DNA from: Lacihabitans soyangensis
GTDB taxonomy: Bacteria > Bacteroidota > Bacteroidia > Cytophagales > Spirosomataceae
DNA: 64,000 bases
Assembly: GCF_024343775.1 (NCBI RefSeq)
Contig: NZ_RJUF01000010.1
Coordinates: 1-64,000 of the forward strand
Reading direction: 5' to 3'
Shown: positions 49,444 to 59,913 of the stretch, one piece after another
Position numbering within the stretch: the first letter of the stretch is position 1
Layout of the letters: each line of letters begins with the position of its first letter
Position numbers and translations under genes: made by a program
Notes under the pieces: model-generated
The model's database searches: none
What the model was told of the DNA's origin: nothing
Seen by the model: only the letters and a program-made list of their open reading frames with translations

Positions 49444-52419
49444 TTACTTTAACCCCTCCAAATAGCCAATCAAATCCAAATACTCGGTTTCTTTCAACGG
49501 GAATGCCGGCATAAGTGAGGTTTCCATTTTGGTTGCCGACTTCACTTGAGACTTTTTGTAAGCCACAATTTGAGATTGGCCGGGAAGTTTAACCAGATAT
49601 TCGTCATTGGTTTTGCTGGTGATAATTCCTTGAAATGCAGAACCGTCTGTAAGTGTAATATTGTAGCCTTCATAGCCAAAACTTATACCCTGACTTGGGT
49701 TTATAATGGCATTATAAAGACTCTCTTTGGTAAGCTTTTTGCCAATTTGACTCAAAGCTGGGCCAAAATCCATCCCATTTCCATTTACCACATGGCAGGT
49801 GGCACAATACATCCCGAACAATTCTTTACCTTTTGAAGCATTACCTTTTTTATCCAAGAAATTTGCCTTTAAAGCTATTTGGGGTTCCTGAGGTTTGCCA
49901 AATTTTTGCTCAAATTGCACCTTTAGGTCACTGTGGAAGGTTTTGGTAAAAACTACTTTGGCTGCAGGAATGAGTTCTTTTGGTACTTTATTAATTTTCA
50001 CCAAATTCCAAAGTTTGACATCGCTTTGATAACCTTCCATGGCCAGCACAGCCGCCTCTCTTATTTTGAAAGGATATTTTTTGTTTGAAAATATCAAAAT
50101 CAATTGCTTGGTGATGGCTTCATTGTCCACTAAACCAATTCTCTGTATGGCTTTGATTACTTTTGCCTCAACGAGTGGTTTGGCCGTAATGGCTTCTTTG
50201 AGCGGCACTACACCAAAAAGCTGTGATAGAACCAACGCTGCTTTTTCATAAACTTCTGGATTTGAACTTTCAAAGACAATGTTTTCTAGCCTAGTTCTTT
50301 GATTTTGGAGGCCATATTTCTTAACGATGTCGATAAAATCAACGTCATTTTTGATATTCTCAAGAACTCTGGGAAGAATAGCATTGAATTCAGAGTCTTT
50401 TACGATAGATTCTGCATCAAAATGTTTGAAAATTAAAAGACTTATTTCCTCCGATTTAGAGTTTTTCAAAAGGCTCAAAAGAGCCTTGTTTTTAGTATTT
50501 TTTTCCTGAAAATCAAATGCTCTGAAATATCGGTAACTGTCCTTTAAATCGGAAGAACGGATAATTTCTGCAAGATATTCAGGCGTATTTTTTGCTCTAC
50601 TTCTCCAAATAATATCTTTGGCGGCCTCATCATTTCTCCAATTTTTATCTTTTAAATATGCTGCTAGATAATTATCCCAATTCCCATCTGCACCAATTCC
50701 AATAGCTTCAAGAAACCATTTATCGCCTGTTTTATAGCTATTTGCCAAGTTAAGCCAAGCTTGTTCATTTTCAGTTTTGTAGATAGCGGAGCCCACTGCT
50801 TGCTTAACTTGGAATGAATTGTTACTGGCCATGCTGGCTAGAAAAGTGCTGTTATTCTCTCTTTTCGCCATTCTTACCGATGCAGCTCTTACTTGTTCGT
50901 TGGCGTTTTTACTGGCTTCTAAAACATACTTTTCATCTATTTTTGAAAGAAGCCAATATGCCCTTGCTTGAAAAACAGGATTGTCTGATTTGCTAAGTTT
51001 TACTAACTCAGACTCTGCATCTTTGCCCATTTTTGCCAAAGCAGTATAGGCCAAATATCTCACAGAATTAGAAGGGTTTTCCAAAGCTGCAATACATGAA
51101 CTGGCCGATTTATAATCATAAGTCGGTATTTTATAATTGGGCTTATTGCTGCTTAATCTGTATATTCTGCCTTTTTCTAAGTCGCCTATGAAATGTCCAC
51201 CCACACCGGAATCGTACCAGTCCGCCACGAAAACGGAGCCATCGGGAGCTGTACAAATATCAGACGGTCGAAACCACATGTCTTTTTGTGTGGCATCTAA
51301 AATTAGGTTTTGTTTTATGGTATAACCAGCTCCATCATTTATTCTTTCGTAGCTCGAAATATCGTTGGTGCCAGCATCGGCAAGAAATAATGTGTTTCGG
51401 TATTTTTCAGGAAGGAGTGAACCCTCGTAAATAAAGATTCCTGTGGGTGAGCCGTATCCGGTTACTTTAAGGTTTGGGATCACTCCAGGGTCGTTTTGAT
51501 GCCAATGTTGGTTGTAAACTGAATCCTCCAGATTAGTACGGTTTACTCGCCAATCGGCTCCAGTCATTTCGTCTTTGTATCCGTAGTTTCCACCTGGCAT
51601 TACATAATTGATTCGGTTGGCTTTTTTGCCGTCGTCATCATTATCTGATTGCCAAATTCTGCCGTAAGAATCTATGCAAAGTTCGTAGTTATTTCTAAAG
51701 TTCCAAGCCAATACCTCGAAGTTTTTTCCATCTACATCACATCGGAGGGCCATCCCATCTTGAAAAGGGGCTTTCGTTTGGCCAATTACCCTTCCGTAAA
51801 TGTCTTTGATGGGTTGGTTGTTTTTATCCAAAAGACCTTCTCCAAAGTTTCCGAAATTGAAGTATAATTTGCCATCAGGTCCAAAAACGCAAGAATGTAC
51901 GCCATGGTCACTTTGTAATCCCGCTACTGTTTTGAATAAGATTTCTTTTTTATCAGGAATATCGTCACCGTTTTCGTCTGTAAAAACAAAAACATTTGGG
52001 CTACAAGAAACGATGGTTTTATTTCCCAAAACTGTAATTCCAAGAGCAGAATTAATATCTTCACCTTGATAGAAAACCTTGGTTTTGTCTGATTTTCCAT
52101 CACTATTGGTATCTTCTAAAATCAGAATTTTGTCACCTTTTTTGTTGTATGGAACATTGTTTACATCGTTTCGATAATTGTAGGCCTCACAAATCCAGAT
52201 TCTACCTTTATGGTCAATGTCCATATTGGTGGGATTGAAAAGGTCTGGCTCTGAGGCAAATAAGGTGAGTTGGAGCTCAGGGTCTTTAAGTTGTATGCCG
52301 TCAACAGTGATGAATTTCTTATTTTTCCCTTCTGGAAATCTATCAAAAGTACTTTTCTCGCTTTTCTGACAAGCCAAAAGGGATAGATATAAAAAAGGCA
52401 AAAGAAGTTTTTTGAACAT
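49444..52419 (-). CDS. Sorbosone-dehydrogenase-like / HEAT-repeat / cytochrome c lipoprotein
   Basis: The ATG at 52419 gives 991 residues; the upstream TTG is ignored. It has a lipoprotein signal (MFKKLLLPFLYLSLLAC, lipid Cys17). Residues about 25-420 are a PQQ-type six-bladed propeller as in L-sorbosone dehydrogenase homologues (NPTNMDIDHKGRIWICEAYN, LYFNFGNFGEG). Residues about 420-760 carry HEAT-like repeats. The C-terminal domain (about 850-990) is a Planctomycete/Verrucomicrobia-type heme protein with CATCH. It is the last gene of the cluster and probably oxidises a sugar at the periplasmic face of the membrane. Confidence 0.9.
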   Translation of the reverse strand: MFKKLLLPFLYLSLLACQKSEKSTFDRFPEGKNKKFITVDGIQLKDPELQLTLFASEPDLFNPTNMDIDHKGRIWICEAYNYRNDVNNVPYNKKGDKILILEDTNSDGKSDKTKVFYQGEDINSALGITVLGNKTIVSCSPNVFVFTDENGDDIPDKKEILFKTVAGLQSDHGVHSCVFGPDGKLYFNFGNFGEGLLDKNNQPIKDIYGRVIGQTKAPFQDGMALRCDVDGKNFEVLAWNFRNNYELCIDSYGRIWQSDNDDDGKKANRINYVMPGGNYGYKDEMTGADWRVNRTNLEDSVYNQHWHQNDPGVIPNLKVTGYGSPTGIFIYEGSLLPEKYRNTLFLADAGTNDISSYERINDGAGYTIKQNLILDATQKDMWFRPSDICTAPDGSVFVADWYDSGVGGHFIGDLEKGRIYRLSSNKPNYKIPTYDYKSASSCIAALENPSNSVRYLAYTALAKMGKDAESELVKLSKSDNPVFQARAYWLLSKIDEKYVLEASKNANEQVRAASVRMAKRENNSTFLASMASNNSFQVKQAVGSAIYKTENEQAWLNLANSYKTGDKWFLEAIGIGADGNWDNYLAAYLKDKNWRNDEAAKDIIWRSRAKNTPEYLAEIIRSSDLKDSYRYFRAFDFQEKNTKNKALLSLLKNSKSEEISLLIFKHFDAESIVKDSEFNAILPRVLENIKNDVDFIDIVKKYGLQNQRTRLENIVFESSNPEVYEKAALVLSQLFGVVPLKEAITAKPLVEAKVIKAIQRIGLVDNEAITKQLILIFSNKKYPFKIREAAVLAMEGYQSDVKLWNLVKINKVPKELIPAAKVVFTKTFHSDLKVQFEQKFGKPQEPQIALKANFLDKKGNASKGKELFGMYCATCHVVNGNGMDFGPALSQIGKKLTKESLYNAIINPSQGISFGYEGYNITLTDGSAFQGIITSKTNDEYLVKLPGQSQIVAYKKSQVKSATKMETSLMPAFPLKETEYLDLIGYLEGLK

Positions 52420-52526
52420 AAGCAATGAACCGTTTCAAAAGAAACTAAGATTTTTATGGAAAGTTTATACAAATGTAGTTCTGTTAGTACATTAAAGCAA
52501 TTTTGGTGAATTAGATTTAAAACTAA

Positions 52527-53588
52527 TTAATTGAAAATAGTATCAATCACTTCTTTTAATTCCTTTTCTTTTCTGAAGATATCTTCCAGAAGTAACCTCT
52601 GGTTTTTGGCTCTATTGAGGTTGTGTTCAGGGTATTTTATAGGATAGTAGACGTCGTCGTTGAGATAGTCTGTCAAAAATCTAAGGCCCTGCATGTAAAT
52701 CATAAATGGCCCAGCAAAGAATAAACTTTCCTTTTCTGCGGGTGTAATGAGGGCTTTCATTTGACTCAAATAACCAGCCATGAGAGCCTCGAAGTATTCC
52801 GGTCTAACTTTTATATTTTCAAAATTCGTACTCTCTTCGGATTCTTCACAAGTGAAGGTCCGCACCATATCACCCAGATCAGAGATTATTTTCCCGGGCA
52901 TCAAAGTGTCTAAATCACAGACACACAGGCTTTTGTTGGTGTTTTGGTCAAACAATACATTATTGATTTTGGTATCGTGGTGAATCATCCTTGTGGGATA
53001 GTCGATATTCAAAATAATCTCTTGATAGGTATCGACTAGGTATTTTTGGTTATTAACAAAGTCAATTTCCTCGGTTACGGATTTTATTCTCCCTTGGTTG
53101 CCGTTTTTTAAGGCATCTTCAAACTGTTGGAATCTCCACCCTAGGTCATGAAAACCCTGAATACTCGGCTGCAAGCCGTCCAAAGGCATAGAATGCAGAT
53201 TTTTGGTGAGTTGGCCAAAGGCTTTGGCCGCTTCAAAAGCCATTTTGGGGTCTGAAACGGTATTAATGGAGTAGGAGTTAGAAACAAATGGGCTTAATCT
53301 CCAATACTCTTGTTCTACGACAGCCAAATCTTGTTCATCTTTGGTCCTGATTTGATGTATGAAAAGATATTCGGGATGATTTTGCGAGAGAAATTCGGAT
53401 GTATTGCCAATATTTTGGGCAATTACCCATGGTTTTGGAAATACGTGGGTATTAATTTTTTGTAAAACGAATTTCCGGTCGGTTCTTAACGATTCTAATA
53501 AAAAGGTGGAATTGATATGGCCCGAACCAAAAGGTTTGTAATTATAATCGTTTAGATTTAATCCAAAGGCTTCTAATATTTGCTCCAA
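52527..53588 (-). CDS. Sugar 1-kinase, NahK-like (aminoglycoside phosphotransferase fold)
   Basis: A 353-residue APH-fold kinase resembling N-acetylhexosamine 1-kinase. N-lobe: GSGHINSTFLLES and KFVLQKINTHVFPKPWVIAQ. Catalytic loop: HHDTKINNVLFD with Asp and Asn, and the metal site CVCDLDTLMPG. It phosphorylates a hexosamine or hexose at C1 in the cytosol. The start at 53588 is a TTG with no upstream ATG. It sits inside the Planctomycete-type cluster, 44 bp after its neighbour. Confidence 0.83.
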   Translation of the reverse strand: MEQILEAFGLNLNDYNYKPFGSGHINSTFLLESLRTDRKFVLQKINTHVFPKPWVIAQNIGNTSEFLSQNHPEYLFIHQIRTKDEQDLAVVEQEYWRLSPFVSNSYSINTVSDPKMAFEAAKAFGQLTKNLHSMPLDGLQPSIQGFHDLGWRFQQFEDALKNGNQGRIKSVTEEIDFVNNQKYLVDTYQEIILNIDYPTRMIHHDTKINNVLFDQNTNKSLCVCDLDTLMPGKIISDLGDMVRTFTCEESEESTNFENIKVRPEYFEALMAGYLSQMKALITPAEKESLFFAGPFMIYMQGLRFLTDYLNDDVYYPIKYPEHNLNRAKNQRLLLEDIFRKEKELKEVIDTIFN

Positions 53589-53632
53589 GACGAAGTTTTT
53601 TTAGTCAAAGGTAATGTTTTTTGAATTGCTTC

Positions 53633-55741
53633 TCAATAGAAAAACACCTCATCCACGAAAAACCAACCTTTATCGCCTTTTCCAGGGTGCCATGCAGGTA
53701 GTTTTGTCAATGGTTGAACTATTAATTTTATCCGCTCAATATTGGTTTTATTTAATGGAATATCTACTCCTTTTGTGCCGTTTAAAGTCATTTTGGTCAG
53801 TTGTGGCACATTTACTTTCTTAAAATGACTTAGTGGTTTTCCAACTTCCTTGATATATACATCAACAAAAACCGGAGGCATAATGTATTGGCCAGTATTT
53901 TCTGCATAACTGATGGTGAGGCCGTTCAGCTTACTAGGTTTTTCTAAATCAAAAATGCCTTCCATTGGATTTTCTCTAAAACCCAACCAATTTTTGTCTT
54001 TAAAATTAACGGCATCGCCTTGCTTTCTGTCTATCAATGTAAGTTCTCCATTACCAGGGTATTGCGGGTTAGGCTTAGTCAAAAGTTTCAAGCTTTTGGC
54101 TTTGAAATTTGATTTGAAGAAATAGAATTCTTTCACGTCAGATGCCAGCCAGCCATTTTTGGTGGCGATGGTTTTTATGGCTCCGTAATTTTTTAAAAGT
54201 AAAGGTGTCTTATAAATTGGTGAATTTACTGAATCAGGAATAGAACCATCAAAGGTGTATCTAATATCGACATTTTGCAGTGTATGTTTGAGAGAAATGG
54301 TGGTGTTGCCCTCCAATATTTGATTTTCATTCACCAAAATGGGAGGATTAAGTTTTAAGGTTTCAGATTCGTCAGGCACGTATCCCAGTTCAATTCTCTT
54401 TTTCGACTTCTTCAGTTGTTCATGTTGTTCTTTGGTAAACTTGGTTTCCCACAGATAGACTTCTTTCAGTGAAGGCATATCCATGATTTTAAGCAAATTA
54501 TCGAAGCCAATCTTGGTGTTGGCAACAGCTAAAACTTCCAATTTTTTGCAATTTTTGAGCTTTTCTATTCCTTTTCCAGTGATGTTGGTTTGGTTAAGAT
54601 TTATATATTCAAGGTTCTGGAATTTCGATATTTCTCCAAAGCTTTCGTCGGTCACAGGCATTTTAGAAAGATTCAAACTCACAATTTGCTCTCCGATTTT
54701 CGAAAGTGAACTCAGGGTTTTTGGTTCAAATTTTGAACTTACATAAAAGTTTACTTTTACTGCTGGAGAATTATTTGCGATAGGTTTTATGGTGCAAAAT
54801 GGTGTGCTCAGTTCATTAATGGTGCTCTCTAATGCCGCTGAGAAATTATAAACCTTAGCCTCAACTTTTACTTCTTGGTTGCTTGCCAAAGTGTAAAAAA
54901 ACGAGGAAGGTTTTAAGTCCGAGAGTTTCTGGTCATATTTGGCACCTTCTTGAATCCATTTTTTTAGAATTAGCAGTTCTTGAGTAGTCAACTGCGGCTT
55001 TCCTTTTGGCGGCATATGCTTTTTGTCCTCCAAATCTAGATAAGCTCTTTTAAGGATATGGCTGTTCAAGGTGTCATTTCCTACCCAAAGTTGCCCATTC
55101 TTGCCGCCCTTTTTAATTTTTTCGATGGTACTCATGTTGAGTTGGCCTTTGGTTTTTTGGTCGTTGTGGCAGCTTTTGCATTTTTGGTCCAGAATCGGAT
55201 AAACAAACTTGTCAAAAGTAGTTTCTGGAGTTTTGGCTTCTTTTTCGCCCAATAAAAAATCTTCTCCATGGGTGATGTTTCCGCCCAAATGACCAACTAT
55301 AGACACCACAATGATGGTAAGTATCAAGGTAATATTTGTGAAAACCTTCGAGGTGAAAATTCTTTCTTGAAACTCATAAATTAGATAAACCAGTAAACTT
55401 AATCCAATACCTGTGTACTTATGGTTTTTGATGGTTTCGGCCTCATAGCCATTTTCAAAAGACAACACCAAGCCCGCAAATGCACTTAGTACACTCGTAA
55501 ATGCCAAAATAAGAAGGAGAAAATCTAATGTTAGATCGAAAGACTGCTCCTCGACTTTGGGTTTTAAACTATTGAATAAAAGCAACGCTACGGTAAGTCC
55601 AATAGGAATATGCAATAACATTGGATGCACACGTCCGATAAATGAAAACCAGCCGGGGATTTGAACTTGATTTTCAAATAAAGCTACAAATAGTAAGATT
55701 ACATTTAAACCTAAACAAGCGTAGGAAAGGATTCTTTTCAT
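53633..55741 (-). CDS. DUF2231 membrane / Planctomycete-type cytochrome c / LRR protein
   Basis: The ATG at 55741 gives 702 residues; a TTG at 55753 would overlap the DUF1501 stop. Residues about 30-155 form DUF2231 (RVHPMLLHIPIGLTVALLLF, several TM helices, HLGGNITHG). Then comes a PSCyt1-type heme site, CKSCH at 188-192, with KGQLNMST and DLEDKKHMPPKGKP. Leucine-rich repeats follow (about 355-440). A chitobiase C-terminal-type strand pair (VDIRYTFDGSIPDS) and a beta-sandwich tail end it. It joins membrane, redox and glycan-binding modules. Confidence 0.88.
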   Translation of the reverse strand: MKRILSYACLGLNVILLFVALFENQVQIPGWFSFIGRVHPMLLHIPIGLTVALLLFNSLKPKVEEQSFDLTLDFLLLILAFTSVLSAFAGLVLSFENGYEAETIKNHKYTGIGLSLLVYLIYEFQERIFTSKVFTNITLILTIIVVSIVGHLGGNITHGEDFLLGEKEAKTPETTFDKFVYPILDQKCKSCHNDQKTKGQLNMSTIEKIKKGGKNGQLWVGNDTLNSHILKRAYLDLEDKKHMPPKGKPQLTTQELLILKKWIQEGAKYDQKLSDLKPSSFFYTLASNQEVKVEAKVYNFSAALESTINELSTPFCTIKPIANNSPAVKVNFYVSSKFEPKTLSSLSKIGEQIVSLNLSKMPVTDESFGEISKFQNLEYINLNQTNITGKGIEKLKNCKKLEVLAVANTKIGFDNLLKIMDMPSLKEVYLWETKFTKEQHEQLKKSKKRIELGYVPDESETLKLNPPILVNENQILEGNTTISLKHTLQNVDIRYTFDGSIPDSVNSPIYKTPLLLKNYGAIKTIATKNGWLASDVKEFYFFKSNFKAKSLKLLTKPNPQYPGNGELTLIDRKQGDAVNFKDKNWLGFRENPMEGIFDLEKPSKLNGLTISYAENTGQYIMPPVFVDVYIKEVGKPLSHFKKVNVPQLTKMTLNGTKGVDIPLNKTNIERIKLIVQPLTKLPAWHPGKGDKGWFFVDEVFFY

Positions 55742-55749
55742 AAATGGTA

Positions 55750-57201
55750 TCAAGCCAAAAGTCCAGGGATTACTTTTCCTGCAATATCGGTGAGTCTATA
55801 TCTTCTTCCAAGATGTTTATAATTTAGTTGCTCATGATTAAGCCCCATGGTGTGCATCACCGTAGCATGGAAATCATGAATATGTACGGGGTCTTTGATG
55901 ATATTATAGCCCAATTCGTCTGTTTCACCATAAACTGTGCCACCTTTTATGCCGCCACCAGCCATCCAAATGCTGTATGCTCTTGGGTGATGGTCTCTTC
56001 CATAATTGTCCACTCCAAACTTGCCCTGAGAATAGTTGGTTCTTCCAAACTCTCCACCCCAAATCACCAAAGTTTCATCTAGTAAACCTCTTTGTTTTAA
56101 GTCAGTTACGAGAGCGGCTGAGGCTCTATCTACATCTTGAGCTTGTAATGGCATTTCGCCTGTTAGGTTGCCGTGCTGGTCCCATCCTTGGTGATAAAGT
56201 TGCACAAATCTTACTCCTGATTCCGAGAGTTTTCTTGCCAAAAGGGCGTTTGCTGCATAAGTTCTAGGTACCAAACAATCTGGGCCATACATTTTTATGA
56301 TATGGTCAGGCTCTTTGGAAAGATCAGTAAGCTCAGGTACAGCCGTTTGCATTCTGTAGGCCATTTCGTATTGCTTTATTTTGGCTTCAACCTCTGGGTC
56401 GCGGTTTTCTTCAAAACCCAAATGATTCAGTTCTGCCAATTTATCCAACATCCTTCTTCTAGAGGTTTTGTCAGTCCCTTCGGGGTTGTTCAAATACAAA
56501 ATGGGGTCTTCTCCACTCGAAAATACAACTCCCTGGTGGGTTGAGTCAAGGAAACCATTGGTCCAAAGTTTGGAATAAACACCTTGTCCGTTACCTCTTC
56601 CTCTTGATAGAAGCACACAGAATGCTGGTAAGTTTTGGTTTTCACTTCCTAAACCATAACTCAGCCATGCACCCATACTTGGCCTGTTGCCCACTTGTGC
56701 TCCAGTTTGAAGAAAAGTGAGAGCTGGATCGTGGTTGATGGCTTCGGTATTCATCGTTTTTACGATACAAATATCATCGGCTATTTTGGCTATATTCGGA
56801 AAAAGCTCAGAAATCCATGCTCCAGATTTGCCATGTTGTGCAAATTTGAAATAAGACCCCACCATCGGAAAATTAGTCTGACTGGCTGTCATTCCAGTGA
56901 GTCGCTGCCCGTTTCTGATAGACTCTGGCAGATCCTGACCGGCAAGTTTATTGAGCATCGGTTTGTAGTCGAAACTTTCTAATTGCGAAGGTGCTCCATT
57001 TTGAAAAAGGTAAATCACCCTTTTTGCTTTCGGTGCAAAGTGGGGCAATCCCAGTGGCAATCCAGCTTCTGATGATTCTCCCTTAAACAAATTTGGCATA
57101 AGTAGTGAACCCAAACCGAGGCTTCCAAGGCCTACAGCAGCTTTGCCTAGAAAATGTCTGCGGTTGACGTTAAGTCTATTTTTTAAAAACTCATTTTCCA
57201 T
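55750..57201 (-). CDS. DUF1501 domain protein, Tat-exported
   Basis: A 483-residue protein of DUF1501, alkaline-phosphatase-superfamily-like enzymes common in Planctomycetes and Bacteroidota. The Tat signal is NRRHFLGKAAVGLGSLGLGS (about 14-33). Core stretches are YLFQNGAPSQLESFDYKPML, HDPALTFLQTGAQVGNRPSM, GVRFVQLYHQGWDQHGNL, and the metal-binding-like WGGEFGRTNYSQG and GRDHHPRAYSIWMAGGG. Function is unproven; sulfatase- or phosphatase-like action on a polymer is often proposed. Its start is 3 bp after the DUF1553 stop. Confidence 0.93.
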   Translation of the reverse strand: MENEFLKNRLNVNRRHFLGKAAVGLGSLGLGSLLMPNLFKGESSEAGLPLGLPHFAPKAKRVIYLFQNGAPSQLESFDYKPMLNKLAGQDLPESIRNGQRLTGMTASQTNFPMVGSYFKFAQHGKSGAWISELFPNIAKIADDICIVKTMNTEAINHDPALTFLQTGAQVGNRPSMGAWLSYGLGSENQNLPAFCVLLSRGRGNGQGVYSKLWTNGFLDSTHQGVVFSSGEDPILYLNNPEGTDKTSRRRMLDKLAELNHLGFEENRDPEVEAKIKQYEMAYRMQTAVPELTDLSKEPDHIIKMYGPDCLVPRTYAANALLARKLSESGVRFVQLYHQGWDQHGNLTGEMPLQAQDVDRASAALVTDLKQRGLLDETLVIWGGEFGRTNYSQGKFGVDNYGRDHHPRAYSIWMAGGGIKGGTVYGETDELGYNIIKDPVHIHDFHATVMHTMGLNHEQLNYKHLGRRYRLTDIAGKVIPGLLA

Positions 57202-57204
57202 TTT

Positions 57205-59532
57205 CTATATTCTGATAAGGGTTTCTTCCATGTTAAACATCATCTGAAAAGTCTGTAAAAGTGCAGCCAAGGCCACACCGTCTTTTACGGGTTTATGTTC
57301 GTATTCTCCAATCTGCTGTAGAGACTTGATTTTTTGAGGTTGTTTTTTGAAAAACACCAATTCTTCTTCATAGTATTTTCTGAGAATCTCTAATTCTTTT
57401 TTTGAAGGTGCCCTGCAAACTATTTTTCTAAAACCAGTTTTAATCGCATCGTCAATGCTTGCCTTTTTTGAAAGCTGTTCCTGAGCCATTACTCTGGCAC
57501 TTTCTAACACATGCGGGTCGTTAAGCATGGCTAGGGCTTGTAAAGGTGTGTTGGTTCGCGAACGCTGCACTTCGCATTGGTCGCGATTGCTAGCATCAAA
57601 AATGAGCATAGCTGGTGGTGGTACCGTACGTTTAATAAATACATACATGCCCCTTCTGTACAAATCCTTGCCATGGTCTTGCACATACGTGGCCAAGCTT
57701 CCTCTACCCGAAGTAGCTACTTCCCAGAGTCCTTTGGGTTGGTAAGGCTTAATACTTGGGCCGCCTATTTCTTCATTTAGTAGGCCAGATGTGGCCAAAA
57801 CATGGTCTCTAACGTTTTCGGCAGGAATTCGAAGTCTCGAACTTCTAGCCAAATATTTATTTTCAGGATCTATTTTTTTGTGTTCATCTTTGACGGTTGA
57901 TGATTGCATGTAAGTGGCTGAGGTGACAATTTGCTTTACGAGTCTTTTGATATTCCAGCCGTTTTGTTTGAAATCACTTGCTAGCCAATCCAACAATTCG
58001 GGATGGGTAGGCAATTCACCTTGCATGCCAAAATCCCCCGTGGTTTTCACTATTCCTCTTCCAAAGAACTGCTCCCAGATTCTATTCACGTAGACACGAG
58101 AAGTTATCGGGTTTCGATCGTCAAATAACCATCTCGTAAGTCCATATCTGTTTTTTTCATATCCTTTAAACTCCAGAATGGCCTTCGGCGTGGTAAAATC
58201 TACCACTTTACCATGTGCATCGTAGTTTCCTCGCTCTAAAATATAAGTTGGTCTTACTATCGATGAATCTTTCATGACCATCACCTCAAGTTTCGAGGAG
58301 TCTTTTTTGTTGATGAAATTAAAAATACTTTTCACGTCTTCATCTTTAATTCTCATGTTTGGAGGATCAGCAAAAGACGCATCAATGGTACCAAATAGGC
58401 CTTTTTCAGGTACTTGATTGAAAAAAGCAAAGGTACCATAATACTCTTCATGGCTGATCGGGTCATATTTGTGCGTGTGGCATTTGGCACATTCGAGTGT
58501 GAGGGCCAAAACTGACTTTCCAAAAGTATTGGTTCGGTCAGTCACATATTCCACACGATATTCCTCGTCTATCACCCCACCTTCTTGGGTTATTTTGTGG
58601 TTTCTGTTAAATCCCGTCGCCAGAAGCATTTCTTTAGCCTTTGGATGCCGCTTCATTTTGTCGGCAAGAATATCTCCAGCCAATTGCCAAGTGATGAATT
58701 TTTTATAAGAATAATTAGAATTGAAAGCATGAATAACCCAATCTCGCCAAGGCCACATGGTGCGTAAGCCGTCGTCTTGATAACCATGCGAGTCAGCATA
58801 TCTAGCCACATCTAGCCAATTGAGTGCCATTTTTTCACCAAAATGCTTGCTCTTGAGAAGTTGATTGACCACTTTTTCATATGCATTCGGGCTTTCGTCT
58901 TTCAGGAAAGCATCTTGCATTTCTATGGTTGGAGGCAAACCAGTCAAGTCAAAGCTCACTCTTTTCAATAAAGCTTCTTTTGAGGCTTGTTCTGAAGGAC
59001 TTAAACCAACAGATTTCATTTTGTCAAAAGTGAAATAGTCAATTTCGTTTTTCACCCAATCTTTGCCAGCTTTCGGTAATTCAGATTTTTGAGGTGGAAT
59101 ATAAGCCCAATGCTTCTTTATTTTAGCTCCTTGATCTATCCATTTTTTTATGATTTTGATTTCATCTTCCGTTATGGTCAGATTTGAGCTTGGAGGAGGC
59201 ATCTTAATGGAGGTGTCTGTTGCCACAATTCTTTTATAAACCTCGGAGGCCTCTGGGTTTCCTTTTACGATGGCATGGGCTTTTGGATTGTCTTGTAAAG
59301 CCGCATAGGCCCCAGCTTCAGTGTCAAGTCGCAGATTGGCCTCACGTTTTTTCTCGTCTGGTCCGTGGCATGCAAAACACCTGTCAGAAAGGATGGGACG
59401 TACATGAAAATTATAATCTACCACATCGGGGATTTCCTGACCAACAGATGGAGTACATTCAATGTTGATAATAGCTAAGGCAGCCACACCGATTAAAGCA
59501 AAAAAACTTATCCCTATTATCTTCGAATTCAT
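57205..59532 (-). CDS. PSCyt1 / DUF1549 / DUF1553 protein
   Basis: A 775-residue exported protein with an N-terminal hydrophobic segment (residues about 7-22). The Planctomycete cytochrome domain has CFACH at 52-56. Then come DUF1549 (about 160-365: FTFDKMKSVGLSPSEQASKE, RVSFDLTGLPP, NWLDVARYADSHGYQDDGL) and DUF1553 (about 465-740: RNPITSRVYVNRIWEQFFGR, GDFGMQGELPTHPELLDWLA). It is encoded first in the operon ahead of its usual partner DUF1501. It is part of an exported redox system that probably degrades a carbohydrate polymer. Confidence 0.94.
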   Translation of the reverse strand: MNSKIIGISFFALIGVAALAIINIECTPSVGQEIPDVVDYNFHVRPILSDRCFACHGPDEKKREANLRLDTEAGAYAALQDNPKAHAIVKGNPEASEVYKRIVATDTSIKMPPPSSNLTITEDEIKIIKKWIDQGAKIKKHWAYIPPQKSELPKAGKDWVKNEIDYFTFDKMKSVGLSPSEQASKEALLKRVSFDLTGLPPTIEMQDAFLKDESPNAYEKVVNQLLKSKHFGEKMALNWLDVARYADSHGYQDDGLRTMWPWRDWVIHAFNSNYSYKKFITWQLAGDILADKMKRHPKAKEMLLATGFNRNHKITQEGGVIDEEYRVEYVTDRTNTFGKSVLALTLECAKCHTHKYDPISHEEYYGTFAFFNQVPEKGLFGTIDASFADPPNMRIKDEDVKSIFNFINKKDSSKLEVMVMKDSSIVRPTYILERGNYDAHGKVVDFTTPKAILEFKGYEKNRYGLTRWLFDDRNPITSRVYVNRIWEQFFGRGIVKTTGDFGMQGELPTHPELLDWLASDFKQNGWNIKRLVKQIVTSATYMQSSTVKDEHKKIDPENKYLARSSRLRIPAENVRDHVLATSGLLNEEIGGPSIKPYQPKGLWEVATSGRGSLATYVQDHGKDLYRRGMYVFIKRTVPPPAMLIFDASNRDQCEVQRSRTNTPLQALAMLNDPHVLESARVMAQEQLSKKASIDDAIKTGFRKIVCRAPSKKELEILRKYYEEELVFFKKQPQKIKSLQQIGEYEHKPVKDGVALAALLQTFQMMFNMEETLIRI

Positions 59533-59913
59533 ATAGTTAGCATAATGATTACAATATTAATAATTTTTTTTAATAATTATATGAGCATTAATTTTTATAT
59601 TTATTAATGAAATTATCCAATATGTAAAACCCAAAGTGTCTTTTTGTATTATTTTAATATTGGTTGAGAATTAAAATTTTGTATTTATTTTGGATATATG
59701 TTTTCTCTTTGTTTGTCTTAGGCAATAAAAGCTTATTTTTTAGATAGATAAATTCATAATAAAGTCCTGTTTCTAAGGTCTATTCCTTGTATTATTCTAA
59801 TATCTCGAAAATTTTAATTGTATTTTTCTAATTATTTTCACTCTGTTTAAAAAAATATTAATAGCCCTTAGTTATATTGCATTTCAAAGTTTTTATATGT
59901 AGAATTTAATATT
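59533..59913. other. AT-rich divergent intergenic region
   Basis: About 380 bp between the divergent DUF1553 and biotin-carrier genes. It is very AT-rich and holds long T/A runs. No gene or clear intrinsic terminator is seen. A TATATTG near 59872-59881 is the only loose -7 candidate for the plus-strand operon. Confidence 0.5.
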
